Origin: Diphasiastrum complanatum
Taxonomy: Eukaryota; Streptophyta; Lycopodiopsida; Lycopodiales; Lycopodiaceae
Direction: 5' to 3'
DNA: 64,000 bases
Assembly (NCBI GenBank): GCA_029204225.1
Contig: MU832180.1
Coordinates: 19,302-83,301 of the forward strand
Made by a program: the position numbers and the translations under genes. The notes beneath the pieces were generated by a model. It was not told where the DNA came from. It was given only the letters and a program-made list of their open reading frames with translations, and did not search any database. Below are positions 30,350-42,752 of the stretch, in pieces; position 1 is the first letter of the stretch; each line of letters begins with the position of its first letter.

Positions 30350-33300
30350 TTTTGGTATATATAGATTTTATTCTCTAATTTGGAGTCAACTTAGACACAT
30401 AGTTTATTATGTTTACATATTTCATCAAAACTCTCATTTTAATATCGCGTTGATCTCTATTCAGCCAAGATTAACCATCAAAATGTTACATCAATTCTTT
30501 TCCAAGCAAAATGAAGTCTATTTATGTTTATACATCACATAGAGCTGTTGCACTATATTCGAAGAAGATGCAACATTCGAAATCAAAAAAAGTTGTTTCT
30601 CATACTTCTTCAAGTCACAATAAATAGCGTCCACCACATCAACATAAGTCAAACCATAAACATGCCAAACTCCTCTGTAGGTACTACAAGAAGAAATGTG
30701 TTAAGTCCACGTCCTAAATATAGGATTCGGCATAATCCTAGATTGAAATACACAGTACTCCAATACTCGAGATTATTGGTTACATCTCATTATTCCAGAC
30801 TAGGTCAAAAATGTAATTAATAACCTTCTGAGGACCCCCACTCACACATATAATGACATGCAAAGCTAGTGCATGGATTAGGACGGCTCTAGGCATGTGT
30901 AGAGTATCAATAATAATGAAAAGTGCTTTTGGGAATATTCTTGGCTTGCATGGGGCATGCATTGGAAAAGCTAAGGCTATATATCCAAGTGGGAACTCAA
31001 CCTACTACCATTCCAGTTTCAGATTTTTATTATCAAGAAATCACCATTCTATGTGCTAGGATTTGCTAGAAAAGAGAAAAAAGAGAGGCTTGATTGTTTC
31101 CATATTTTTGTGATTTCTTCTTGAGTTTCTGTTAGCCGAATTTTTGATGGCAAAAATCAGACTAAAATTGAATAGAACTTAGTTATGCAACAACTGACGA
31201 GCACTAGAATGCAGTGAATTATACTAAAATAGAATATAAAGACAGATGGGGGTCCCATCCCCCCCCTCTTAAAGTGGCTAGACACGTTAATTAATAATAG
31301 ACAATAGATCATTTTAAATGGTCAAGAGGACCCTCATAAATATTTGACATAGACTAGTTTTGTAAGACCGAGCAGAAAATGTCGGTCCATGTAGAAATAG
31401 GTCCCAGCCCGCCTAAATGTGGCTAGTCGAACATTTTACCGCCTTAGAAGTGGCCCGAAAGTAAAAATGCCAGGAATGCCGACCACACTTTTGATGTACT
31501 TATCAATATTTCGACTATTAGAAAAATCTCTTTGTTTTTCAAAAATGGCCAAACTAATATTGTCACAAAAGCAAAGGCAACAACTTGAAAAAATCGAAAT
31601 TAGATCACATGAGCTATCAGGAAGAACGGGCAGAAAAGTCAACATGATGGTATGTAATGGTAATTGGGAACAATGGTTTTGACATTGGGAATCATGCACA
31701 TGGGTATACGACAATTTACAACATACAAATGCAGTTTCGGGCACACTTTCAGCAAGCCCAAAAAAAAAGCTCAACAAAACGTAAAATGCAAAATGAGGCC
31801 CAATGGCACTTTCAACCTTGATACCTATACACATCTTCTAAGAGAAGTTGGCAAATAAAAAGAGAATTTTACTGTCAAGAAGTGTCGACAAGATACTAGT
31901 CAAGAGACCAAAATGATGGAATCTATAGCCCTTCTTGAATTTCAAAATTAGACATGTGAATTAGCTCCGCTAAAGTGTCAACAATTAAGTGGGACACACA
32001 TTTTATATTCAAGAAAATCCATGGGCAAAATCAATTCCTTGCCAAATGTCAAAGAACTATGAAGGTGGTTCAAAAGTAAAAAGTTAACAGATAGGCATGA
32101 TGAAAGGCACTTTTTTTATGGGGTCCAGTATATCTAGAACACATGTCAAAGTGAGAAGAAAGTCTTGAAAATTGAAAAGTTTGCATGGTGAAGGGTTGCC
32201 CCTCATCACCCTCTATACAAAGAAGGGGCAAATGTTGAGAGGAGGAGGCTTTACATTGATATGCTGCTCTCATACCAGCTGATTAGTTTATATTTTGTTA
32301 TGTTGCTAAGCTGAAGTGTGACCCTGCTTTCCTTGTTATGCTACCTAAAATGGGGGTGATTTGGTTTTACCTCGTCATGCTGCTCCAAAGGAGTTTTTCT
32401 GAGTGAGAGCTTTTTTAAGAGGGCACAATTTTGGATGTTGGTAAAGTGAGCTCTGTGGGCTACTTATTATTGTATCATCCCTTGTGAAGTGTCTTTAAGA
32501 GTTATGTTGCTTCAAGAACGTTGTGAAGTAAAAGCCATATATGAGCATTCGATTCTGCAGAGAGATTGAGAGAGATTGAGACTTGGTGGGAGGGAGTACT
32601 GTCTCTAGTTTGCTACGAGGGAGTTTATGAAAGGGTGATGCTATTGCGTGGATCAATTGGGGGTTGCTTTTACTTCTGTTCACCAGTGACCATATCGAGC
32701 TATAGTTGAACTACCGCTTATTTAGAGTTATCCAAGCAGCAACCATCAAAACACTCTAAAAAGCAGAGAACATTTAGTATTGAGAGCGACATAAAGAGTG
32801 AGAGAACAACGAGCTGCCAACTCCAGCAGTACTAAATTTCTTCGGGCTCTTTTTCCAGCCAGCACATCTGCATCTGCATCTGCATAACTGAGCCAATTGG
32901 AAAGCCATTCTTGGTTTGTTTTACTTCTACGGTTACAGAAGAAAGTGGCTCACTTGGTGACTACAACTCGAGAAGGACATCTTGTTTTCATACCTGTAGA
33001 AATATTTAGCAGCTGACACGAAAATTTGACATATAGTGTGCATCGAACATGGATCATGATGTAGCGAGCATCATGTTCGGGCAAATTTTGATTAGGGATT
33101 GGTCCAACCAAAATGCCTTAGTGAAGAAAGGACCCACACTATCCTTCCGCGGATAATCAGAATCTGACCATTTCCAATCTTAGGGGCCCCACTGATTACC
33201 CCGTACTCCCGGGTCAATGAGAGTTTTGCAAGCTCTCAGAGATATGAGATCGTCTTCAGTGCTCACACAAATCCAAGGGCGGCTAGTGTACTATTGATAC

Positions 33301-33500
33301 GCAGTGAATAGAAGCCTGTGCTACCCAACGATGATGTTCTCGTATGTACACAATGGTTAGGATGAGGAATCTGTGAGTGTTTATCTCTATGGCATGTCTC
33401 CAATATGTACCTCTCATGCTGTCGTGTCAAATGCTATGATGTCAATATTGATGGGCCCCCCTAAAACACGTAAAACCAAACAGAATCTACGTGGACCAAA
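30350..33500. other. Intergenic DNA without recognised gene
   Basis: About 3 kb of mixed AT-rich sequence. Short open frames on both strands have no motifs I recognise, and no terminal repeats were found by eye. Confidence 0.45.
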
Positions 33501-33536
33501 ATGTACTCCATTCATGATGTAGTTCTCCGAGTGTAC

Positions 33537-34151
33537 CTATGGCTGTCGAGACCGTTTGTTAGCTTCAAGTGTAGAGGTTGGCTCTTCTGAAGTTTGGGTA
33601 ATGTGTTTAAGAATGGCAGTTAGATCATCATCAGTTGGAGCTGGTGGGGGAGGCCGACGGGGTATAACTAACTCAGTATAACGGATGGTTGTTAGGCCTA
33701 CACATACCCAGTTCAAATTTGTTGCTAGTTCATACACGCTTAAAGTACTTTCACCCTGCTCTATGTCTGACTCAAAACAATCGATCGTCTGGAATGAGAA
33801 AATGCTGAACATAAGGGCTATAGAAGTAGTAATAAGTTGCCCCTTGTCGTAATACCTGACAGAAGTCTCCTGGTAGGGGAAGGTCACTTAGTGCGGTACT
33901 TGTTATGGGAAGTCTATCGAGGTTAACCCTTGCTCAATGGATTGCAATTGTAAGGTCTGTGTGGTCACTAATATCCATTGCTGATTTATTTTGATGTATA
34001 GTGTGGCCCTTACCCGAAATCCCTCGTTATCAACTTCAAGTGCTAAGTCTTCAGTTAGAAGGTCATGTACCGTAGTATCGAGTCCTATGATGGTCATGTA
34101 GAGTCCCGGTGAAGCGAAGTATAGGACAATATCGTCGTGGTCGGTGCTCAT
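33537..34151 (-). pseudogene. Unrecognised decayed ORF, two pieces in one frame
   Basis: An ATG at 34151 opens MSTDHDDIVLYFASPGLYMT, FRVRATLYIKINQQWILVT and QSIEQGLTSIDFP before two in-frame stops 15 nt apart (about 33905 and 33890). The same frame then runs to 33537, ending EEPTSTLEANKRSRQP after a Pro-rich PRRPPPPAPTDDD stretch. In the adjacent frame the join also reads smoothly (SDLPLPGDFCQVLRQG), so an indel may lie near 33900. Composition looks protein-coding, beta-rich at the front. I do not recognise the family; a mobile element's accessory gene is possible. Confidence 0.4.
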
Positions 34152-34799
34152 CTGTTATGCCCTTAAGGTTTAGGCTCCTTATTTCACTGTATGCTGTAGT
34201 ACTGTTCTAGTGGCAAAAACTCCCTCTCAACGTGGGTGGATACTCTGAGGTCCTAAACAACTCTAGAAGGTGTGGGTCTTGTTCTAATCCCGTCTCATAT
34301 TTACCATAGATTTCATAAGACTTAGATATTGAACTTTTAGAACATTCCACTCTCTCCAATTCATTCCTCTTTACAACCAATGATGATGTCACCTGACCCC
34401 TTATATTGAATACTCATATGCTGCTATATGCTCGTAGTGTAGGTGTAGTTTAAATCACAACTCATCACTCTTTTCCCAAAGATGGTTTTGGAAAGTGTGT
34501 ATTCCTTTCATCTAGAGGTTATGTATTGTGACTATAAAAGTCAACATCCCTTTCACAATTTGTGTTCATAAGGTAACGTCTCGAGACCACTAATGGTAGC
34601 ATTTGTTGTCATGACACTCATTGATGGTGATCCAAACTCATGTCTCTCTTGGGGTTCAGTCACAGTACGTAAGATTGATATTTCAAGCATGATTCTCCTA
34701 AGGTACGTTTTTAGAAATGTTAATGTGTGAGGCTCTTAGGATGGTATTACATGCTAAAGATAACTCCCCGATGGTTGGCATACAAACATTCCCATGTTA

Positions 34800-35040
34800 T
34801 TATGGCTTGATTTGAGATTCACTATCACTTACTACGTGAGAGATTGCCAAATAGGAAAATAAATGTTGTTCATTGAAGTACAGATGAGCAACTAACTGAT
34901 ATTTTTACTAAGCACTCATTAGAAAAAGATTTCATAGATTTAGATCAAAGCTTTATGTACTTAAAGTTTGTTAAATCTGAAGCTTTTTATAAGTGTGAAT
35001 GAAAAGTAGAGTCTACTTTTAGGGAGAGAGTTAAAATAAA
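34800..35040 (+). pseudogene. Ty1/copia RNase H C-terminal remnant
   Basis: Translation around 34850-34990 reads HCSTDEQLTDIFTKHSLEKD and FIDLDQSFMYLKF, the end of copia RNase H (HLRE..., STDEQLADIFTK in the family). Stops and frameshifts surround it. The sequence that follows may include a decayed LTR. Confidence 0.8.
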
Positions 35041-35519
35041 AGTTGACAGTATATATCTATAATGTGGTTCCAATCATGAGACTAGGACCGATTGCACGTG
35101 TGATGAGGCATTTGATGAGACACGCGTCCTGTCAGCAACAATACGAGTCATGCACGGGTTGTCAAAAGAGTTCCTATATGTACAATGTTCTAAGTTTTCG
35201 AAAATACAGTTTTGCTATGTGGAACTTGGAGAGTGCTTACTGACTGTTTTCCATCTATGCCTATATGTAATCCTGTGTGACGTAGATTTTAACTAGATTA
35301 AGCTAGATTGTGGATGTATGATCATTTAGGCATTTGAAGAGTTCATGAAACAACTTGGCCTACTTAAGCTTATTATGGATCAAATTTGTTACTATGCACA
35401 AGATCCATTTTGTGTTCTTATATTTGTGTGGGTTATTTCATCATTCATGTTATATTGCAACAAATGTTTTTTATTTCATTTCACATCTCATACTTGCATA
35501 TAATATATATGAGTACGCA

Positions 35520-35620
35520 ACTATCGCATGCACGCATGCATGTGCATGCGCGCTCGCGCACACCCATACACACACACACACACACACGAACGCACACACG
35601 CGTGCGTGCACACACACTGT
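35520..35620. repeat. Imperfect (CA)n / CpG-rich microsatellite
   Basis: Alternating GCATGCA and ACACACAC with CGCGCTCGCGC and ACGCGTGCGTGC; alternating purine-pyrimidine over about 90 bases. Confidence 0.85.
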
Positions 35621-36516
35621 TGCGCCGGCGCCTCAAAGGGGCGCTGGGACTTGAGCGGTTTCCCCAACACGCGCTTAAGTCTAACATTCATTCATCATGC
35701 ACTTACGTAAAAGACAACTCAGAAACATAACAAGCTTAACCATTCAGACTTAAGAAAACTGGAATCCCAACCAACCCGAAAGCCAACTCAGAATCCGTCC
35801 CCAAAAGGTAACCAAAGGCAAAGACAAGCCACACAGGAAACCCGAGGCATGGTGGTCGCCAAACTGACCAATTGGCATAGCGACAAGCCACACGTCAATG
35901 ACGAGGACCCTTAGGCGCCGGCGACGCAAAAAGGTTGTAGTAAGGGTCCTTCCACTTGGACCAGTCTCGGAGGCGAAACCGAAATGGTAATGATCCCCAA
36001 GGATCAACTTTATTAGATTTGGAAGAGGTTACATTCATACATAGACTGACCGGTCTCGGGGCCACCAACACGTGCTGGGCATTGTGCCTGGCTCGTGCTG
36101 GTGGAGGGAGCTGAGACCTGGCGACTGGATTCCTGGCGCTAGTTGAGCTGCCCAAGTTTATGTCTGCCGGACTCCCCCTATAGTTTTAGTGTGATTCGGC
36201 GCACCCCCTCTGTTCTGAAACATAGTGCTTTCTGGTAAAGCACGCTTTTTAGGGCTTAGATTTTATTTTGCTGATTAAGCCTGGCAAGCCTGGCAGAATC
36301 AGTCTGGCTCCCGGACATGGGTCCCGGGAGCCGTCCCGACGGCATAATCAACTTGCTTCCTGACTAGGCCATGACTCGAGCTCCAGAGCTAGCTCATGAC
36401 TTGTGACTACTTGACTGGCTCACCACAGGTCGGAGGCTCAGTCCTTGACGTTCTAACTTGCTCTGGGACCTTAGAGTGTCACCCCTTAGAGTCTTACAGG
36501 GCACGCTGGGTTCACC

Positions 36517-36530
36517 CAAGTCAGCTTTAC

Positions 36531-36584
<54 letters not shown>

Positions 36585-36602
36585 GAAGACATAAGACTAG
36601 AA

Positions 36603-36655
<53 letters not shown>

Positions 36656-36669
36656 GTAAAGCTGACTTG
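36517..36669. repeat. 65 bp inverted repeat made of (CA)n and (TG)n arms
   Basis: CAAGTCAGCTTTACAACA followed by (CA)n (36517-36582) faces (GT)n followed by TGTTGTAAAGCTGACTTG (36605-36669) across a 22-base loop. The unique bases beyond the dinucleotide runs also pair, so this is a true inverted duplication and not two chance microsatellites. Confidence 0.9.
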
Positions 36670-37340
36670 CGAACTTCACCTATGGTAAAAGAAAAAGTGA
36701 TACTAAAATCTACCCAGTAGCTATATAAAGAAACAGTCGTAGGAGTGACATATTTAAGATGTAAATTGTACGTACACATTGTGCCAAATTGAACTAGGGT
36801 AGCCAAGGGCAACCCAAGCACAATAATGTTTTTTGGCATTATGAACTCATTGGATCACGAACAATTGAACCTGGTGTGCAAGCCCATGATACACTCACTT
36901 ACCACGTGTGGAAAAATCAAGCACAATAATGACCCCATATGATTTTAAACTCTCATTGTGAGATTTTGGCATAAACGTTCAGATTAATTGTTGGAAAAAA
37001 TCCCGAGTGACAATATTCCACATGGCAATATCCAAGTGATCGGGTGTAAAATTTATTGTGCCATAAAACCCCATGGCTACTACCACCATGTGTGGGCCCT
37101 TGTATTTCAATGAAAATTTAAACTATGCAATGTTAGGGCTCCTTGAGTCTTTTGCCTTTGTTTTTGGTGCTTTCATACAAAGTGTTTAGGTTATGCCAAG
37201 CCTTTAGAACTATCCATTGAAATGAGTCCAAGTCGCAAGTAGGTCATCTGGCAAAAATCCAAGTGGTAGGGCATAAAATAATCTATGCTATCAACATAGC
37301 CTTATTAGGCATATGGATACGTTTGAAACCACCTAAAAAG

Positions 37341-37770
37341 AGAGACTAGTTGCAATGGGGTCTGAAAATACATCTTCTCACCATTGACGTGAGTAAATGT
37401 GAGACACAATACATTCACCTATGTGCAATCTTATATTCATTGTATGAATACAAGGCTACATCATAAAATAATCCCAAGAATGACGTATATGGGACTAGAA
37501 TTATGATCCTTGACAACTATATTAAGTATCATTAAGGAAGGGGGGCGGGGCATGCATATGTTTGTTACCACAAAAATAGAGAGACTAGTTGCAAATTTGC
37601 AATAGGGTTAGAGATGTGCCACAAAATACATTTAACTGTGTACTCTCATGTTCGCCATATTAAAAGAAGCTTACATCAACATATAATCTTAAAAATGACG
37701 CATTTGGGACTTGAATTATTATCCCTATTGACAATTAGGTCAAGTAACATCAAGGGGCTAACATCAAGGT
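37341..37770. repeat. 239 bp diverged tandem duplication
   Basis: AGAGACTAGTTGCAA starts units at 37341 and 37580. Both continue with an ATACAT tract, a TGACG..TGGGACT segment and CAAGTA/TAAGTATCA-like ends. Confidence 0.65.
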
Positions 37771-37867
37771 ATTACTTTATTAAAAGAAAGATGGGAATAT
37801 CTCATCAAGAAGTACATGATTAAGGATAGAAAAATTGAACGCCCAAAGGCAAATGTAAATATATAAT

Positions 37868-37943
37868 TGATCTAGATCTGCTTGAAAACTGAGGAAATTC
37901 AAGTTTGATCTAGATCTGCTTGAAAAATGACGAAATTCAAGTT
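37868..37943. repeat. 38 bp tandem duplication
   Basis: TGATCTAGATCTGCTTGAAA starts at 37868 and again at 37906, and both copies end in GAAATTCAAGTT. There are two or three differences between copies. Confidence 0.9.
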
Positions 37944-38156
37944 TAAACACCAACATCATGCAGCGCGCTACTCTAGCTCCGAAGGAGTCCAAAGATATGC
38001 CTTGCCTCGGCATACTAGAGGTTGGTACATCAAATACTCTGCAACCCCATGCCACTATCTAAATGCTAACACGCCAAGGCACCTAGGAATCTGGTGATGC
38101 AATGAGCGCTCCCCATGAACTAGAACTCATCACCGTAGGATCTTATCACAAAAGCT

Positions 38157-38224
38157 CAGATTTTGCCACGTCGTGATGGTTATGAACCAGTCAAAACACT
38201 ACAAGTGTCGATACGCCACGTGGT
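38157..38224. promoter_or_regulatory. Second copy of G-box module
   Basis: CAGATTTTGCCACG at 38157 and ATACGCCACGTGG ending at 38223; same order and near-identical spacing as at 26949-27015. No gene is immediately adjacent: the K+ channel begins 4.5 kb to the right. Confidence 0.45.
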
Positions 38225-38539
38225 ACAAAACCAATCGGTCGCTAGTAAAATACGCCCTGCTAATAAGCCCCTTGGAGTGCTGACGCGCCGAGGACTTTTA
38301 TTGTATTAGAGACAGCTCGAGCATTTGTTTTTTTGTGTTCCATTCTCGAGACTCGGATACTTGTTTTTTGAGAGTGGTGCTTGTTTTTGTCCTCGATTAC
38401 ACGTACCAATGAAGTCCCAAAGATTGAGAAAGTGGAGATAATCCTTTCGATCATAGAAATCCTCGTCATCGGCCGGGTGATACTGCCTTTTCAGTAAGCG
38501 CGCTTGGAATAACCAGAGGCTCTATCTACTACTCCATGG

Positions 38540-41500
38540 ATATCCAATTTCAATATTTCTTCTGCACTGAGGTATTTGCAAGATTGCTGTAAAATTATAA
38601 GGATTTTCCTGTGAAGATTAATGACATAAATGAACTGGAAATGTAAACAGAGGCTGCACTGCAGTGCGGATTTTGAAATTTCTGCTAGAATGACGTATTT
38701 GTGATTGAAAGTTGTAGAAGTATGAGAGATTATTGGCTTGAATGATTTGGAAATATAAACAGAGGCTATGTTGGAGTGCCGATTTCGATATTTCTTCTGA
38801 ACTGAGGTGCCTGTAATGAGTGACAGTTGTAAGGATATGAGTTCCTGTGAAGATTATTGGCGTAAATGAACTGGAAATGTAAACAAAAGCTCTACTGCAG
38901 TGCCGATTTCGATATTTCTTCTGAGCTGACGTATATGTGAGTGAAAGGTGTAAAAGTATGAGAGATTGTTGACCTGAATGATTTGGACATATAATTAGAG
39001 GCTAAATTGGATTGCCGATTTTGATATTTCTTCTGAACCGAGGTGTTTACAATGACCGAAAGTTGTAAAAATATGAGTTCCTGTGAAGTTTATTGAGGTA
39101 AATGAACTGGAAATGTGAACACTGGGTTTACTCTAGTGCATATGTCGATATTACTTCTGACCTGAAGTATTTGTAAGAGAAAGTTGTAAAAGTATGAGAG
39201 ATGATTGACTGGAATGATTTTTGAAATATAGGAGTACCGATTTTGATATTTCTTCTCAACTGAGGTGACTGTAATGAGTGGAAATTGTAAGAATATGAGT
39301 TTCTGTGAAGATTATTGACGTTAATGAACTGGAAATGTAATCAGAGGCTCTACTCCAATGCCGATTTTGATATTTCTCCTGAATTGACGTATTTGTGAGT
39401 GAAAGTTGTAAAAGTAAGAGGGATTATTGACTTAGATGATTTTTGAAATATAAACAGAGGCTATATTGGAGTGCCGATTTCGATATTTCTTCTGAAATGA
39501 GGTGTTTGTAATGAGTGAAAGCTGTAAAAATTAGGAGTCCCGGTGAAAACTATTGACTTACGTGATTTGGGAATAAAAACAGGCTCCACTGGAGTGTCGA
39601 TTTCCATCTCTCTTCTGAACTGACATATTTGTGAGTGAAAGTTGTAGAAATATGAGAGATTACTAACTTAAAAGATTTGGAGATATAAACAGAGCTTTAG
39701 TGCCAATTTCAATATTTCTTCTGAAATCAGATATATGTATCAAGTGAAAGCTGTAAAATCAGATATCCTGTGAAGGTTGTTGACGTAAATGATTTGGAAG
39801 TATAAACAGAGGCTGCTGTACTGGAGTGCTGATTTCGATGAACTGACATATTTGTGAGTGAAAAGTAAAAATATGAGAGACTATTGAGTTAAATGTATTC
39901 GGGAATGGTATAAAATGGCTGTAATACTGTGGTGAAGTGGCCAAGCCATAATTGAACGGCCGTTGAACTCGGTGTAAATGTCAGTAAAAAGATCTTTCCC
40001 AAGCATAAAAGGATGGTGAGGAAGACCACTTTATATGGCTGAAAGTTTTATACGATTCTCACATATGCACCTTCATCAGTCATAATATGTCTTTTACACC
40101 TTGTTATGACCTTTTATGAGCACAATGTTCTTGTGAATTTCTTTTTATGGACTTCAGATTTCAGAACAATGCAAATAAATAGGCGAGGTCACTATCAAAT
40201 TCCATAATATGTGAAAAGCAAGTTAAGGTCACTTTCAAAGTTAATAATGTGAGGTGCAATGTTTTATGGGTTCACAGACTGCGTCACATGGAGTCTTAAC
40301 TCTTAAATTCCTGAGTGAGGGCTAACTTGGCAGGATTTGATCGTGGTCAAGAACATGAAGGAATTTTTTGAGCAAATACTTTATAACTTGGAAATGTAAC
40401 AGAGGCATATTGGAGTGCCAATTTCCATAGTTCTTCTCAAATAAGATATTTCTATCGAGTGAAAACTGTAAGTATGAGTTCTTGTGAGAATTATTGACTT
40501 GAATGATTTGGAAATATAAACAAACTTCATTCTGAACTGATGTATTTGTGAGTGAAAGCTGTAAAAATATGAGAGATTATGGACTCGAATGACAAGGAGA
40601 TATGAACAGAGGCTATACTAGAGTGTCGATTTCGATAATTCTTCCGAAACAAGGTATTTGTTTTGAGTGAAAGCTGTAAAAATTATGAGTTCCTGTGAAG
40701 ATTATTGAGTTGAATGATTTGGAAATATAAACAGAGGCTCTACTGGAGTGCCGATTTCGATCTCTCTTCTAAGGTGTTTGTAATGAGTGAAATCTGTAAA
40801 AGTATTGAGCTCCTGTAAAGATCATTGACTTAAGATTTGGAAACATAAAAAGAGGCTACAGTGAAGTGTCGATTTTGATATTTCCTCTCACCTTAGGTGT
40901 TTGTAACAATTAGAACTTGTAATTATATGAGTTCCTGTAAAGTTCATTGACCTAAATGGACTGGAAATATTAACAGACGTTCTACTGGAGTGCTGATTTC
41001 GATATTTCTTCTGAAATGAGGTATTTCTATTGAGTAGACGCTGTAAGTGTTCCTGTCAAGATTATAGATTTCAATGATTTGGAAACATTAACGGAGGCTA
41101 TACTGAAGTGCCGATTTGCTCTTCTGAACTGAGGTGTTTGTAATGAGCGGAAGCTGTAACATTATGATTTATCGTAACGGAGAAAAAAAAGCCGGACTCG
41201 CTTCTTTGGCTTAGCCTTGGCAAGAGTAGGGGCCAAAGCCCACCATGGACTAAAGGATTTCCCTTGGTGAATTGCAGCTCTATCCAATGTCTTAGTGAAG
41301 CGTATATTCCTGAGTGATGGAAATATGAACAGAAGCTCTATTGTACTGCCAATTTCGATCATTCTTCTGAGTTCTGAGTGAGGGACTTCCAACGAGTGAA
41401 ATTTGTAACTTATAAGTTATAAGTTTCTGTGAAGATTATTGACTTGAATGATTAGGAAACGTAAACAGAGGTTCTACTGGATTGCCGATTTTGATGTTTC

Positions 41501-42000
41501 TTCTGAATTGAGGTATTTGTAAGCAGTGAAAGTTGTGAAACTATGAGTTGCTGTGAAGATTATTGACATGAATGATCAAAATAAATAAAAACAGGCTCTA
41601 TTAAAGTGCCGGTTTCCATATTTCTTCTGAACTGAGGTATTTGTAGCGAGTGAAAGCTGTAAGAATATGAGTTCCTGTGAAGACTACGACCTATATGATA
41701 TAGAAATAGAAAGAACTGAGGTATTTGTAATGAGTGATAGTTGTAAAAATAGGAGTTACCTGTGAAGATTATTGGCCGTAATGATATGGAAATATAAAGA
41801 CTCTGCTCGAATGTCAATTTTGATATTTCTTCTGAACCGAGGTATTTGTAATGAGTGAAAGTAATAAGAATATGAGTCTCTATGAAGATTATTGACAACA
41901 ATGATTTAGAAATGTAAACAGAGGCTCTACTGGAGCGCCAGTTATCTGTTTGTAATGATTGAGAGTTACTAAAACATGAGTTTCCGTGAAAATAATGGAC
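38540..42000. repeat. Satellite-like array with 236 bp dimeric unit
   Basis: The phrase GCCGATTTCGATATTTCTTCTGA and its flanks (CTGTAAAAATATGAG, TCCTGTGAAGATTATTGA, GGAAATATAAACAGAGGCT) recur throughout. The marker A of GATTT/GATAT lies at 38547, 38670, 38782, 38906, 39018, 39142, 39240, 39364, 39477 and 39600. The spacings are 123, 112, 124, 112, 124, 98, 124, 113 and 123. Long and short monomers therefore alternate, giving a dimer of about 236 bp. Roughly two dozen monomers are present. Non-repeat DNA interrupts at about 39905-40375 and 41165-41315. Copies diverge visibly, so the array is old. Confidence 0.88.
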
Positions 42001-42571
42001 TTTATCTATCTGGAATATAAAACATTCTCTCAAGCAGAACAAACTCAAGGGGAAATTTAGAAGTGATTGGATCGTTGTTACATTTTCTGAATTGGTGTCA
42101 AGAGGCCACAATCGGATGAAAATTAGGCATGGACTACTATTGGAGTTTTGTAGTGGCAAACTGATTCTCATGCAACGAAAAGCTCATAAAATTGACAGCA
42201 TGAATAAGATAAAACAAATTCTTTCGCACTCAAATTCATTCATTCATTACCGATCAAATTTGTGGGAAGAATACTTCAATTTAACGCTTGATGTCCAAAG
42301 ATCCATAATACTGAAATATGATTGCTTTTACATCTGTTTTGGTATAAATTGCGCAACTCTACACTTGAAGGCTGCTACTGGAAAAATGTTAGAAGAAATT
42401 TGAAGTTGGTTTGGCATGCAATGGAAACTGTCTTGGCCGTAAAGATTAGGTCAAGCTATGGCGCAATCAATGTTATTTTTTGGATTCAGAGAATAGTAGA
42501 TTAGAAAGTCATTTGAATTCTGCTTTTTCTGCTATGTTGAAGAGTTTCTGTTTTAAACGAAACGATGCAAG

Positions 42572-42682
42572 ATGAGTCACCTGAAAGTTGTCAACCTTTG
42601 CCGCAGGTACAAGAAAGGTAATGTTGAGATTGGTGAGGATCCACTGAAGGAGGCTGGCTTGCACCTTGTGCCCAGCAAATAG
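42572..42682 (+). CDS. Upstream ORF in K+ channel leader, 36 codons
   Basis: ATG at 42572, stop at 42680-42682, 70 bp before the channel ATG. The peptide begins MSHLKVVNLCRRYKKGN and ends EAGLHLVPSK. Composition looks like real protein, so it may be a regulatory uORF, or the relic of an upstream exon read in the wrong gene model. No family recognised. Confidence 0.35.
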   Translation: MSHLKVVNLCRRYKKGNVEIGEDPLKEAGLHLVPSK

Positions 42683-42752
42683 GAGCCATAGCTTACTTGA
42701 ACAGTGGATAGATGAATATCTAAGGAATGCTGGAGCGGAGGCTAGGTGGAAT

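Noticed and set aside
35355-36839. Several His/Thr- or Cys/Val-rich open frames
   Set aside because: All are translations of CA/GT dinucleotide repeats.
41560-42171. 203-codon open frame on the minus strand
   Set aside because: It lies mostly in the dimeric satellite and repeats the same Leu/Phe/Ser-rich text with the monomer period; an artefact of tandem repetition.
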